From positions 1 through 15,072 of the forward strand of contig JBEDFR010000070.1 of NCBI GenBank assembly GCA_041175045.1: a stretch of 15,072 nucleotides of DNA, in the 5' to 3' direction. Origin of the DNA: UBA5078 sp041175045. Its GTDB lineage: Bacteria; Pseudomonadota; Gammaproteobacteria; Pseudomonadales; Pseudohongiellaceae. The translations under genes and the position numbers were made by a program. Shown piece after piece: positions 1 through 7,740 of the stretch (position 1 is the first letter of the stretch; each line of letters opens with the position of its first letter). Below the pieces are notes generated by a model. That model saw only the letters and a program-made list of their open reading frames with translations. It did no database searches and was not told where the DNA came from.

Positions 1-39
1 CTGGGCGCCGTCACGGACTTCGTGCAACGTCATCTGTGA
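1..39 (+). CDS. C-terminal end of an upstream gene (partial, unidentified)
   Basis: The first 39 bases read in one open frame as LGAVTDFVQRHL followed by a TGA stop at 37-39. The stop overlaps the recJ GTG start at 36-38 (GTGA), a four-base overlap typical of translationally coupled genes in one operon. That overlap is the main reason to treat this as a real gene end. Twelve residues are too few to name the protein. Confidence 0.5.
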   Translation: MGAVTDFVQRHL

Positions 40-1787
40 GCATGCTGATCCGTCGCCGTAAGTCGAGTGCTGCAGCGCAGAGTGCACTGGCTGTCCCCGC
101 GCTGCTGCGGCGGGTCCTCGCCGCACGGCAGGTACTGCGCGAGGACGACCGCGCGCTGGATTTCCAGTATCTTCTGCCGCCCTCGGCCCTGAGTGGCATC
201 GACTCTGCCGTCGCGTTGCTCATGGCGCAGCTGCCTGAGCAGCGCCGCATCCTCATCGTGTCCGACTTCGATGCCGACGGAGCTACCAGCTGCGTGCTGG
301 CTCTGCGGGCACTGCGCGCAATGGGTTTTGCCCATGTAGACTACATCGTGCCGAACCGTTTCGAATACGGCTACGGCCTGACTCCCGAGATCGTCGAACT
401 GGCTAGAAGCAAGGCGCCCGATCTGCTGCTGACTGTGGACAACGGCATCGCGAGCCTGGAAGGTGTCAGGGCGGCACGGGCTCTCGGCATCCAGGTGCTC
501 ATCACGGATCACCATCTGCCTGGCATGGAGCTTCCCGAAGCCGATGCCATCGTCAATCCCAATCAGCAGCAGTGTTGCTTTCCCAGCAAGGCGCTGGCTG
601 GCGTGGGCGTCGTGTTCTATGTCATGGCGGCACTGCGCAGCGCGCTGCGTGAAGCGGGCTGGTTTGTTCAACGGGGAATTGCCGAACCCCATCTGGCTGC
701 GTTCCTGGATCTGGTGGCGCTGGGCACAGTGGCCGATGTCGTGCCGCTGGATCGCAACAATCGCATTCTCGTCAACGAAGGGCTCAAGCGCATTCGTGCG
801 GGCAAGGCCTGCCCCGGTATTCTTGCCCTGCTGGCGCTGGGTAAACGCTCCATGGCGTCGCTGCAGGCCAGTGATCTCGGCTTTGCGGCAGGACCCCGCC
901 TGAATGCTGCCGGAAGGCTGGATGACATGGCTCTCGGCATTGAGTGTCTGCTGTGCGACCAGCCGGAGCGTGCCATGCGGATCGCGCAGCAGCTGGACGA
1001 AATGAACGAGCGGCGCAAGTCTATTGAAGAAGATATGCGGGACCAGGCACTTCAGGAACTGGAGGCTCTTGAGATTGCTCCGCACTCTGCGCCAGCCGGC
1101 GTGTGTCTGTTTCACCCACAATGGCATCAGGGAGTTATCGGGATTCTGGCGGCACGCATCAAGGAGCGCCTGCACCGGCCAGTCATTGCCTTCGCCCGTG
1201 CGGGTGCAGATGAGAACGGCGAGCCGCAGCTCAAGGGTTCGGCGCGTTCCATCGCTGGACTGCACATCCGTGATGTGCTGGACACGCTGGCGACGCGCAA
1301 CCCCGGGCTGATCAGTCGCTTCGGCGGCCATGCCATGGCCGCTGGGTTGAGTCTGCGGGAGTGCGACTACCCGCGCTTCAGTCAAGCGTTTGCTGAACTG
1401 GTGGCGGCGCAACTGAGCGAGGAGGCCCTGCAGGCTTGTATTCTCACAGATGGCGAAGTGACTGCTGAGGAGCTGACGCTGGCGACTGCCCAGCTGTTGC
1501 GCGAGGCCGGCCCGTGGGGGCAGGGTTTTCCGGAGCCAAGTTTTGACGGCGAGTTCGACGTGCTGCAGCAGCGGCTGCTGGGTGAACGCCACCTCAAGCT
1601 GGTGCTTAGCCCTCCCGGCCGGCGTGGGCTCCTTCTGGATGCCATCGCCTTCAATGTTCAGGGCGAGCACTGGTCCGGCTGCAAAGTGTCCAGGATTCGT
1701 GCGGTGTACCGGCTCGACGTCAATGAATTCCGCGGACAGCGCAATCTGCAGCTAATCATCGACCAGCTGGAGCCAGTGCAGGAGTAG
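36..1787 (+). CDS. recJ: Single-stranded-DNA-specific 5'-3' exonuclease RecJ
   Basis: RecJ degrades single-stranded DNA 5' to 3' in the cytoplasm. It acts in RecF-pathway recombination, mismatch repair and base excision repair, using Mn/Mg in a DHH-family active site. The DHH motifs are all visible: DFDADG at residues 77-82, VDNG at 134-137, DHH at 158-160, the ALGTVADVVPLD block near 228-239, and GPRLNAAGRLDD at 286-297. The DHHA1 nucleic-acid domain carries GGHAMAAG at 430-437. The length of 583 residues is close to E. coli RecJ, so the gene looks complete. The start is either GTG at 36, coupled to the upstream stop, or ATG at 42, two codons later; neither has a clear Shine-Dalgarno sequence. 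The neighbour downstream is dsbD, not prfB or lysS as in E. coli. Confidence 0.97.
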   Translation: MSMLIRRRKSSAAAQSALAVPALLRRVLAARQVLREDDRALDFQYLLPPSALSGIDSAVALLMAQLPEQRRILIVSDFDADGATSCVLALRALRAMGFAHVDYIVPNRFEYGYGLTPEIVELARSKAPDLLLTVDNGIASLEGVRAARALGIQVLITDHHLPGMELPEADAIVNPNQQQCCFPSKALAGVGVVFYVMAALRSALREAGWFVQRGIAEPHLAAFLDLVALGTVADVVPLDRNNRILVNEGLKRIRAGKACPGILALLALGKRSMASLQASDLGFAAGPRLNAAGRLDDMALGIECLLCDQPERAMRIAQQLDEMNERRKSIEEDMRDQALQELEALEIAPHSAPAGVCLFHPQWHQGVIGILAARIKERLHRPVIAFARAGADENGEPQLKGSARSIAGLHIRDVLDTLATRNPGLISRFGGHAMAAGLSLRECDYPRFSQAFAELVAAQLSEEALQACILTDGEVTAEELTLATAQLLREAGPWGQGFPEPSFDGEFDVLQQRLLGERHLKLVLSPPGRRGLLLDAIAFNVQGEHWSGCKVSRIRAVYRLDVNEFRGQRNLQLIIDQLEPVQE

Positions 1788-1836
1788 TGTTACCTTTAGT
1801 CACAAGAAACAGACGTCGCACTGCCCTTGCCGCAGC

Positions 1837-1842
1837 TAGAAT
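1837..1842 (+). promoter_or_regulatory. Possible -10 box upstream of dsbD
   Basis: TAGAAT matches five of six bases of the sigma-70 -10 consensus and lies 40 bases before the preferred dsbD start. No good -35 hexamer sits at 16-18 bases upstream (GTCGCA at 1815-1820 is the nearest, three of six). It would give dsbD its own promoter in the 94-base gap after recJ. This is a weak call. Confidence 0.3.
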
Positions 1843-1881
1843 GCGGTCATGTCAGCAGCAAGCAGACCCAGGAGAGTGACA

Positions 1882-4053
1882 ATGCAAACGCCATTCAAGA
1901 CCTTTCTTGTCGCGGCCGCCGTGCTGGTGCTGCCGTCTCTGGTTCAGGCCCAGGTATTTCAAGGCGAGGAAATCGAGGTCGAGCTGATTTCCGAGAGTGT
2001 CAATGTGGTGCCGGGCGAGACCCTGTGGCTCGCCCTGCGCTTGACACCCACCGAGCACTGGCACACCTACTCGCGGTGGCAGGGCGATAGCGGCGAGGCG
2101 ACGCGACTGACCAACTGGCAGCTGCCAGCAGGTGCAGTGGCCGGCGAGATACAGTTCCCCACGCCAACGTGGCTGCCATTCCCCGGCTCCGATCTCGTGA
2201 CCTTCTCTTACAAGGACGAAGTGTTCCTGCCAGTGCCCATCGACGTGCCTGCATCCCTGGCCGCCACCATCTTTGACATCTCGGTTTTCGCCGAATGGCA
2301 GGTCTGTGACGAGATCTGCATTCTGGGAGAAGCCACGCTTTCCCTCAGTCTGCCTGTCGAGGGCAGCAGCCTGGAGGCCGACCCGCGCTGGCAGCCGGCC
2401 TTCGCCAGCACCCGCGCCAATATGCCGCTGACAGCGGATGAACATGCCGTGCAGGCCATGTTCGCCGAAGCGGGCGAGCGCATCAGTTTCTCCTTCCAGG
2501 AGGCCGGCAGTGTGTTTGACGGTGCCACCGATGTCTGGTTCTTCCCGGAAAGCAAACGCATCCTCAAGCCTGGCCCCCTGCGTGATGTCACGCTGACTGA
2601 TGCCATGGCTCAGATCACGCACGCCAAGGCGCGTCGTTTTCTGGTCGAGAACAGCCAGATTCCGGGCCTGCTCTCGGTAGGTTATGCCGATGGTCGCACT
2701 CAGGGCTATCTGGTAGGGGCAGTGCCCGTTACCAGCGACAGTCTGGCTTCCATCACGGCACTGGCGGGTGGTGCCCCCGGGAATGGCGACAGCGGGTCCG
2801 CCAGCGGCGGCCCCGGCCTGCTCACAGTCATGCTGTTCGCCCTCACGGGTGGCCTGATCCTCAACCTCATGCCCTGTGTGTTCCCGGTGCTTTCGTTGAA
2901 GGTGCTTGCTTTAGCCGCCAACAGTGGCACAGCGCAGGCGCAGCAGCGACTGCACGGGCTGGCCTACACCGCCGGCATCATCGTCACCTTCATGCTGCTG
3001 GCGTCCATCCTGCTCGCCTTGCGGGCAGGGGGAGAAGCAGTAGGCTGGGCCTTCCAGCTGCAGTCACCCTGGTTTGTCGCACTGCTGATCTACCTGTTCT
3101 TCGTGATGGGTCTGAGCCTCTCGGGCGTATACGAATTCGGCAGCAACTTCATGGGGGCGGGAAGCTCGCTCGCCGGCAGCACCGGCTACAAGGGCTCCTT
3201 CTTCACCGGCGTGCTGGCGACAGTTGTGGCCAGCCCCTGTACGGCGCCGTTCATGGGCGCTGCCCTTGGCTTCGCCCTGTCCCAGTCCTGGCTGGTCGCG
3301 ATGGTGGTCTTCGTGTGCCTGGGTCTGGGCATGGCACTGCCGTTCCTCTTGCTCTCGTTCAGCCCGGCTCTGCTGCGCTTCATGCCGAGACCTGGTGCCT
3401 GGATGAATACCTTCAAGGAATTCATGGCCTTCCCGATGTATGCCACTGTACTCTGGCTGTTGTGGGTGCTGGGGAATCAGACGGGCGTCAATGGCATGGC
3501 CGCAGTGGTCGGTTCCTGTCTGCTGCTGGCGTTCGGGCTGTGGTTGCTGCAGAAGCGTCGTGTGGTTGGTCCGTTCTGGCGCACCGCCAATGCGGTCGTG
3601 GCTGCGACTCTGGTGCTGATTGTCGTCTACGCGCTGCAGTCCCCGCTGTTGCAGACGCGCCAGGCCACTGCCGTGGTCGCCGGCGCCGAGGGAGAGCAAT
3701 CGCTGCTGGACGATGTGTATGAGCCTTTTTCGGCCGCTCGACTCGCGGAGCTGCAGGCGGCAGGGCGTCCGGTGTTCATCAACATGACGGCTGCCTGGTG
3801 CATTACCTGTCTGGCAAACGAAGAGACCACGCTAAGCTCCAAGCGTGTCATTCAGGCGATGCAGGACAGCGACATTGTCTATCTCAAGGGCGACTGGACG
3901 AACCAGGATCCGGAGATCAGCGAAGTGTTGGAGCGCTTCAAGCGCCCCAGCGTGCCACTCTATCTGCTCTATCCCGGTGCTGGCAGGGAGCCCGTGATCC
4001 TGCCGCAGATTCTCACGCCTTCGATCATGGTCGACGCGTTCTCCGCGATCTGA
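1882..4053 (+). CDS. dsbD: Thiol:disulfide interchange protein DsbD family (ScsB-like variant)
   Basis: This inner-membrane protein passes electrons from cytoplasmic thioredoxin through membrane cysteines to periplasmic thiol proteins. I chose ATG 1882 over ATG 1849 because AGGAG at 1870-1874 is seven bases upstream and a signal peptide then starts at once (hydrophobic core 8-20, likely cleavage after VQA). The product is 723 residues. The periplasmic alpha domain (about 24-300) has a cysteine pair CDEIC (C142, C146). The membrane domain (about 312-590) carries the two family cysteines in MPCVFPVLSLK (C332) and SPCTAPFMGAALG (C453). The C-terminal thioredoxin domain has WCITC (C640, C643). 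A Gly/Ser-rich linker at about 296-312 joins the first two domains. The alpha-domain cysteine spacing differs from E. coli DsbD and resembles the related ScsB/DsbD-like group. All redox cysteines expected for a working relay are present. Confidence 0.93.
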   Translation: MQTPFKTFLVAAAVLVLPSLVQAQVFQGEEIEVELISESVNVVPGETLWLALRLTPTEHWHTYSRWQGDSGEATRLTNWQLPAGAVAGEIQFPTPTWLPFPGSDLVTFSYKDEVFLPVPIDVPASLAATIFDISVFAEWQVCDEICILGEATLSLSLPVEGSSLEADPRWQPAFASTRANMPLTADEHAVQAMFAEAGERISFSFQEAGSVFDGATDVWFFPESKRILKPGPLRDVTLTDAMAQITHAKARRFLVENSQIPGLLSVGYADGRTQGYLVGAVPVTSDSLASITALAGGAPGNGDSGSASGGPGLLTVMLFALTGGLILNLMPCVFPVLSLKVLALAANSGTAQAQQRLHGLAYTAGIIVTFMLLASILLALRAGGEAVGWAFQLQSPWFVALLIYLFFVMGLSLSGVYEFGSNFMGAGSSLAGSTGYKGSFFTGVLATVVASPCTAPFMGAALGFALSQSWLVAMVVFVCLGLGMALPFLLLSFSPALLRFMPRPGAWMNTFKEFMAFPMYATVLWLLWVLGNQTGVNGMAAVVGSCLLLAFGLWLLQKRRVVGPFWRTANAVVAATLVLIVVYALQSPLLQTRQATAVVAGAEGEQSLLDDVYEPFSAARLAELQAAGRPVFINMTAAWCITCLANEETTLSSKRVIQAMQDSDIVYLKGDWTNQDPEISEVLERFKRPSVPLYLLYPGAGREPVILPQILTPSIMVDAFSAI

Positions 4054-4173
4054 CGCGAAACGGTTGTACCATTCTGACGCGGCTGTCAATGACGCCGGGC
4101 TGGCGTTCGCAGGGCAGACCCATGTAGACCAGTGCAGGCCTGATGCCTGAGCTTGCAAGCGGATACCCGATAC

Positions 4174-4940
4174 ATGAAGTTGATCAGGTTCGGCATGGCG
4201 ATGTTGATCACGGCGTTGATCTTCACCCTGTTGATCGTCGCACAGGATCTGCTGTTGCCACTGGTGCCTTCGTTCGCATTCGTCTTGGTCGCCCTGTCCT
4301 CCCGCGCTTTCTCTGTTTCGCATTGTCCATTCTCAGTTTTGTGTTCGGCATTTCCATGCTGGTGCAGTTCATCACCGGCAGTTTGTCGGACGTGGGCAAT
4401 GCCACCATCGATTCCGAAAGGAACCTGCGCGCGCTGTGGGCCCATCTGCCGTTTGCCGAATACGTCCCCATCGACGGTTTCTTTGACAACATGGCAGCGC
4501 GACTCGATCTTTCCGCTAACGTGACGACAGTGGCGGTTTCGTTTACCGGCATCGCGAGGGACAGTCTGCTGATCTTTCTGCTCAATTTCATTCCCACCAT
4601 CGGTTCCATCGTCGCTACCCTTTTTCCGTCGCTTATGGCGCTGGCGCAAAGCAGCGATGGCTTCGGTCTCTTCTTTGCTGTGCTGCTCGGCATCACATCC
4701 CTGCAGATACTGATCGGCAACATCATCGAGCCGCGCATCACAGGACGTTCGCTCAACCTCAGCCCGGTTGTGATTCTGTTCAATCTTGCCCTGTGGGGCT
4801 CGATCTGGGGTGTGCCCGGCATGTTCATGTGCGTGCCTTTGCTGATTATCACCACCATCGTGCTTGCTCACTTCCCTCGCACACGACCCATCGCGATTCT
4901 TCTCTCGAGTGATGGACGCGTGAACATCACCGAAGATTGA
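4174..4940 (+). pseudogene. Decayed AI-2E family transporter gene (frameshift and internal deletions)
   Basis: Two frames carry matching parts of one AI-2E (PF01594-type) membrane protein. The first, from ATG 4174 (MKLIRFGMAML), encodes the first hydrophobic helix up to LLLPLV near 4266. The second frame takes over around 4267-4281 (RIRLGRPVLPRFLC) and runs to the TGA at 4938-4940. It includes family-typical LLNFIPTIGS, IIEPRITGRSLNLSP, and the end LWGSIWGVPGMFM to RPIAILLSSDGR. From my memory of the family, about 20-25 residues (the second helix) are missing at the frame change. About 80 residues of the central amphipathic and membrane segment are also missing between SFTGIARDS and LLNFIP. 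The total is about 255 codons against roughly 340-370 in full-length members. The frame-2 reading could start at 4143, but its first 40 residues are polar and unlike the family. A short functional variant or an assembly error are the alternatives. Confidence 0.75.
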
Positions 4941-4941
4941 C

Positions 4942-4970
4942 CTGCAAAGCCGCTTCGCAGAGGGTATAAT
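4942..4970 (+). promoter_or_regulatory. Probable sigma-70 promoter of alaS
   Basis: TATAAT at 4965-4970 is a perfect -10 box in a short AT-rich patch, 40 bases before the alaS ATG. At 17 bases upstream lies CTGCAA (4942-4947), a poor -35. TTGACC at 4937-4942 is a better hexamer but sits 22 bases away. Transcription would start near 4977, giving a leader of about 35 bases, too short for an elaborate regulatory leader. Confidence 0.6.
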
Positions 4971-5010
4971 TTAGCGTCTTTTCGAGAGAAACCACTGATT
5001 GGAACAGCCG

Positions 5011-7623
5011 ATGAAAATTGCCGATATTCGCCAGAAGTTTCTGCAGTACTTCCATTCCCAGGGTCATCAGATCGTGGCCAGCAGTTCGCTGGTGCCGTCC
5101 AATGATCCCACCCTGCTGTTCACCAATGCCGGCATGGTGCAGTTCAAGGACCTGTTTCTTGGCAACGAGGTGCGCTCCTACAATCGCGCCACGACTTCCC
5201 AGCGTTGCGTGCGTGCCGGTGGCAAGCACAACGACCTCGAGAACGTGGGTTACACAGCGCGTCACCATACTTTCTTTGAGATGCTGGGCAACTTCAGTTT
5301 CGGCGACTACTTCAAGCGTGATGCGATCCGCTTCGCCTGGGAGTTTCTGACGAAGGAACTCGGCCTGCCTGCCGACAGACTCTGGGTCACGGTTTTCCAC
5401 GAGGACGACGAGGCCGCCGCCATCTGGCTCCATGAGGTGGGTGTTCCCGCCGATCGGCTGTCTCGCCTGGGCGAGAAGGACAACTTCTGGGCCATGGGGG
5501 ACACCGGACCCTGTGGACCCTGTACCGAGATCTTCTACGACCACGGCCCGGAGGTGGCAGGAGGGCCGCCGGGAAGTCCCGATGACGACGGCGATCGCTA
5601 CATCGAGATCTGGAATCTGGTGTTCATGCAATTCGACCGTCAACCTGACGGGAAATTGGTGCGTCTCCCCAAACCGTCGGTGGACACCGGCATGGGGCTC
5701 GAGCGCCTGGCAGCGGTGCTGCAGCATGTGCACAGCAATTACGAGATTGATCTGTTCCAAGCGCTGTTGAAGGCAGCAGCCGAAGTCACCGGCACGGCAG
5801 ACTCCAACAACACGTCCCTGCGCGTCATAGCAGACCATATACGCTCCTGTTCCTTCCTGGTGGCAGACGGTGTGCTGCCGTCCAACGAAGGGCGCGGCTA
5901 TGTGCTGCGTCGCATCATTCGTCGTGCGGTGCGCCATGGCTATCAGCTGGGTGTGAAGGAGATTTTCTTCTATCGTCTAGTGTCGGCGCTGGTCGAGCAG
6001 ATGGGTGACGCCTATCCGGAACTGAGGGCGCGTCAGGACATTGTCGAGAAAGTGCTGCGCGAGGAAGAACAGCAATTTGCCCGCACATTGGAGAACGGCA
6101 TGGCCATTCTCAAGGATGCCATCGCAGGCTTGCAGACCGCTGTGGTGCCGGGAGACACAGTATTCCGGCTTTACGATACTTTCGGTTTCCCCGTCGATCT
6201 GACGGCCGATGTGGCTCGCGAGCATCAGCTGACCCTGGACATGGAAGGCTTCGAGCGTGCCATGGCTGTGCAGAAGCAGCAGGCGCGTGCGGCCAGCCAA
6301 TTCAATGCCGTGGAAAAGTTGGTCATCAATCTGGAGCGGGGCACTCAGTTCACCGGCTACGACACCCTGCAGGGGCAGGCTCGCGTTATGGCGATTTACA
6401 GCAATGGTGCCCAGGTTCGCGCCATCAATGCCAACGAGGAAGCGCTGCTGATTCTCAATGCAAGTCCGTTCTATGCTGAGTCCGGCGGCCAGGTCGGCGA
6501 CAAGGGCTTTGTCAGCAGCCACAGCGGTGCTGCGAATGAAGCCGTGTTCGAGATCATCGACACGCAGAAGCAGGGCGAGCATTTCATACACAAGGGCATT
6601 CTGCGTTCCGGCACTCTGGCCGAGGGCGATGAGGTTGACGCCAGCGTCGCCGCCGAGAACCGGGCCGCCATTGCCTTGAACCACTCTGCCACGCACCTGC
6701 TTCATGCCGCGCTGCGCAAGGTCCTCGGCACGCACGTTACCCAGAAGGGTTCGCTGGTGTCGGCTGATCGTCTACGCTTCGATTTCTCGCATCAGACAGC
6801 CGTGACCGCAGCCGAACTGGCAAAGATCGAGGCTCTGGTAAATGCCGAGATCCTCCGCAATTCTCCGGTCAGCAAGCAGATCATGGGCATGGAGCAGGCA
6901 ATGAACAAGGGAGCCATGGCACTGTTCGGCGAGAAATACGGCGACGAAGTGCGAGTGGTCAGTATGGGTGAGTTCTCCACCGAGTTGTGTGGTGGCACGC
7001 ATGTGGAGCGCACTGGCGATATCGGTTTGTTCAAGTTCGTCAGCGAGTCAGGAGTGGCAGCAGGTGTGCGTCGCGTGGAGGCCGTCACCGGCAAGGGAGC
7101 GCTGGCACTTGTCGAACGTCAGGAGGCCTTGCTCAAGCAGATCTGTGACGTGGTCAAGACCAATGCCGACAGCCTCGTCGAGAAAGTGTTGCAGCTACTG
7201 AGCAGCAACAAGGCGCTGGAGCGTGAGCTGGCGCAGACTCGTATCAAGCTAGCCAGTGCCGGCGGCACTGACATGGGAAGCGGCGCGCAGGTCGTCAACG
7301 GAGTGAATGTGCTCGTGAAGACCGTGGAAGGTCTCAATGCCCGTACTCTCAGAGAGACGGTCGATCAGCTGAAGAGCAAGCTGGGCTCAGCGATCGTCGT
7401 GCTGGCCTGCATCGAGGACGGCAAGGTAAGCATCGTAGCCGGTGTCAGCAAGGATGTGTGTGAGCGCGTGAAGGCTGGCGATCTCGTCAACATGGTTGCC
7501 ACGCATGTCGGTGGCAAGGGCGGTGGCAGGCCTGACATGGCCATGGCCGGAGGTGCGGATGTTGCCGGGCTGCCTGCGGGGCTTGCAGCGGTTCCTGCAT
7601 GGATCGAGGCTCGTCTGCAGTGA
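5011..7623 (+). CDS. alaS: Alanyl-tRNA synthetase
   Basis: AlaS charges tRNA-Ala with alanine in the cytoplasm and hydrolyses mischarged Ser- and Gly-tRNA-Ala. The 870-residue product from ATG 5011 begins MKIADIRQKFLQYF as the family does; the upstream TTG at 4999 would only add four residues. The class II core is seen as RAGGKHNDLENVG (about 68-80), the following TARHHTFFEMLGNFSFGDYF block, and motif 3 GMGLERL near 228. The editing domain has its zinc ligands in HSATH (H558, H562) and CGGTH (C660, H664), matching H564/H568/C666/H670 of E. coli. The C-Ala domain ends with the Gly-rich GGKGGGRPDMAMAGG. Nothing is missing. A weak Shine-Dalgarno (GGA 5001-5003) precedes the start. lysC and csrA follow, a conserved order in gammaproteobacteria. 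Confidence 0.98.
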   Translation: MKIADIRQKFLQYFHSQGHQIVASSSLVPSNDPTLLFTNAGMVQFKDLFLGNEVRSYNRATTSQRCVRAGGKHNDLENVGYTARHHTFFEMLGNFSFGDYFKRDAIRFAWEFLTKELGLPADRLWVTVFHEDDEAAAIWLHEVGVPADRLSRLGEKDNFWAMGDTGPCGPCTEIFYDHGPEVAGGPPGSPDDDGDRYIEIWNLVFMQFDRQPDGKLVRLPKPSVDTGMGLERLAAVLQHVHSNYEIDLFQALLKAAAEVTGTADSNNTSLRVIADHIRSCSFLVADGVLPSNEGRGYVLRRIIRRAVRHGYQLGVKEIFFYRLVSALVEQMGDAYPELRARQDIVEKVLREEEQQFARTLENGMAILKDAIAGLQTAVVPGDTVFRLYDTFGFPVDLTADVAREHQLTLDMEGFERAMAVQKQQARAASQFNAVEKLVINLERGTQFTGYDTLQGQARVMAIYSNGAQVRAINANEEALLILNASPFYAESGGQVGDKGFVSSHSGAANEAVFEIIDTQKQGEHFIHKGILRSGTLAEGDEVDASVAAENRAAIALNHSATHLLHAALRKVLGTHVTQKGSLVSADRLRFDFSHQTAVTAAELAKIEALVNAEILRNSPVSKQIMGMEQAMNKGAMALFGEKYGDEVRVVSMGEFSTELCGGTHVERTGDIGLFKFVSESGVAAGVRRVEAVTGKGALALVERQEALLKQICDVVKTNADSLVEKVLQLLSSNKALERELAQTRIKLASAGGTDMGSGAQVVNGVNVLVKTVEGLNARTLRETVDQLKSKLGSAIVVLACIEDGKVSIVAGVSKDVCERVKAGDLVNMVATHVGGKGGGRPDMAMAGGADVAGLPAGLAAVPAWIEARLQ

Positions 7624-7627
7624 ATCC

Positions 7628-7666
7628 GCGCGCCGAGCATGCGCCCCTTCCAGGGGCAGTGCGCGC
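7628..7666 (+). terminator. GC-rich hairpin after alaS (terminator-like, no U-tract)
   Basis: Just after the alaS stop, GCCCCT (7643-7648) can pair with AGGGGC (7652-7657) around a three-base loop. GCGCGC at 7628-7633 can pair with GCGCGC at 7661-7666 to form an outer stem. No run of T follows, so it is not a classical intrinsic terminator. It may slow RNA polymerase or protect the alaS mRNA end. It lies immediately upstream of the likely lysC promoter. Confidence 0.35.
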
Positions 7667-7679
7667 CGGGAAATAGCGA

Positions 7680-7708
7680 TTGCATTGCCAACCGCGATTT
7701 TGTTTAAT
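7680..7708 (+). promoter_or_regulatory. Probable sigma-70 promoter of lysC
   Basis: TTGCAT (7680-7685) and TTTAAT (7703-7708) are separated by exactly 17 bases, with four and five of six consensus matches. The region is AT-rich in an otherwise GC-rich window. Transcription would begin near 7715 and leave a leader of only about 26 bases. Confidence 0.55.
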
Positions 7709-7740
7709 CTTCATCCATTTTAATTCTGCGTACCTGGAAA

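Noticed and set aside
30..1670. A 546-codon open frame on the - strand opposite recJ.
   Set aside because: It is fully antisense to recJ, whose motifs are unmistakable. Its product is Gln/His/Arg-rich with no recognisable domain, as expected for a complementary-strand frame in GC-rich DNA.
4049..4081. Nine-base direct repeat TCTGACGCG at 4049-4057 and 4073-4081, considered as an insertion scar or operator.
   Set aside because: It is short, one copy overlaps the dsbD stop, and nothing else (inverted repeats, transposase remnant) supports mobile-element activity.
4143..4266. Starting the AI-2E protein at 4143 in the downstream frame.
   Set aside because: The first 40 residues in this frame are polar and Asp/His-rich and do not match the family, while the other frame over the same bases encodes the expected hydrophobic N-terminal helix.
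7624..7740. A lysine riboswitch before lysC.
   Set aside because: The whole gap is 117 bases and the likely transcript leader about 26, far too short for the roughly 170-base lysine aptamer.
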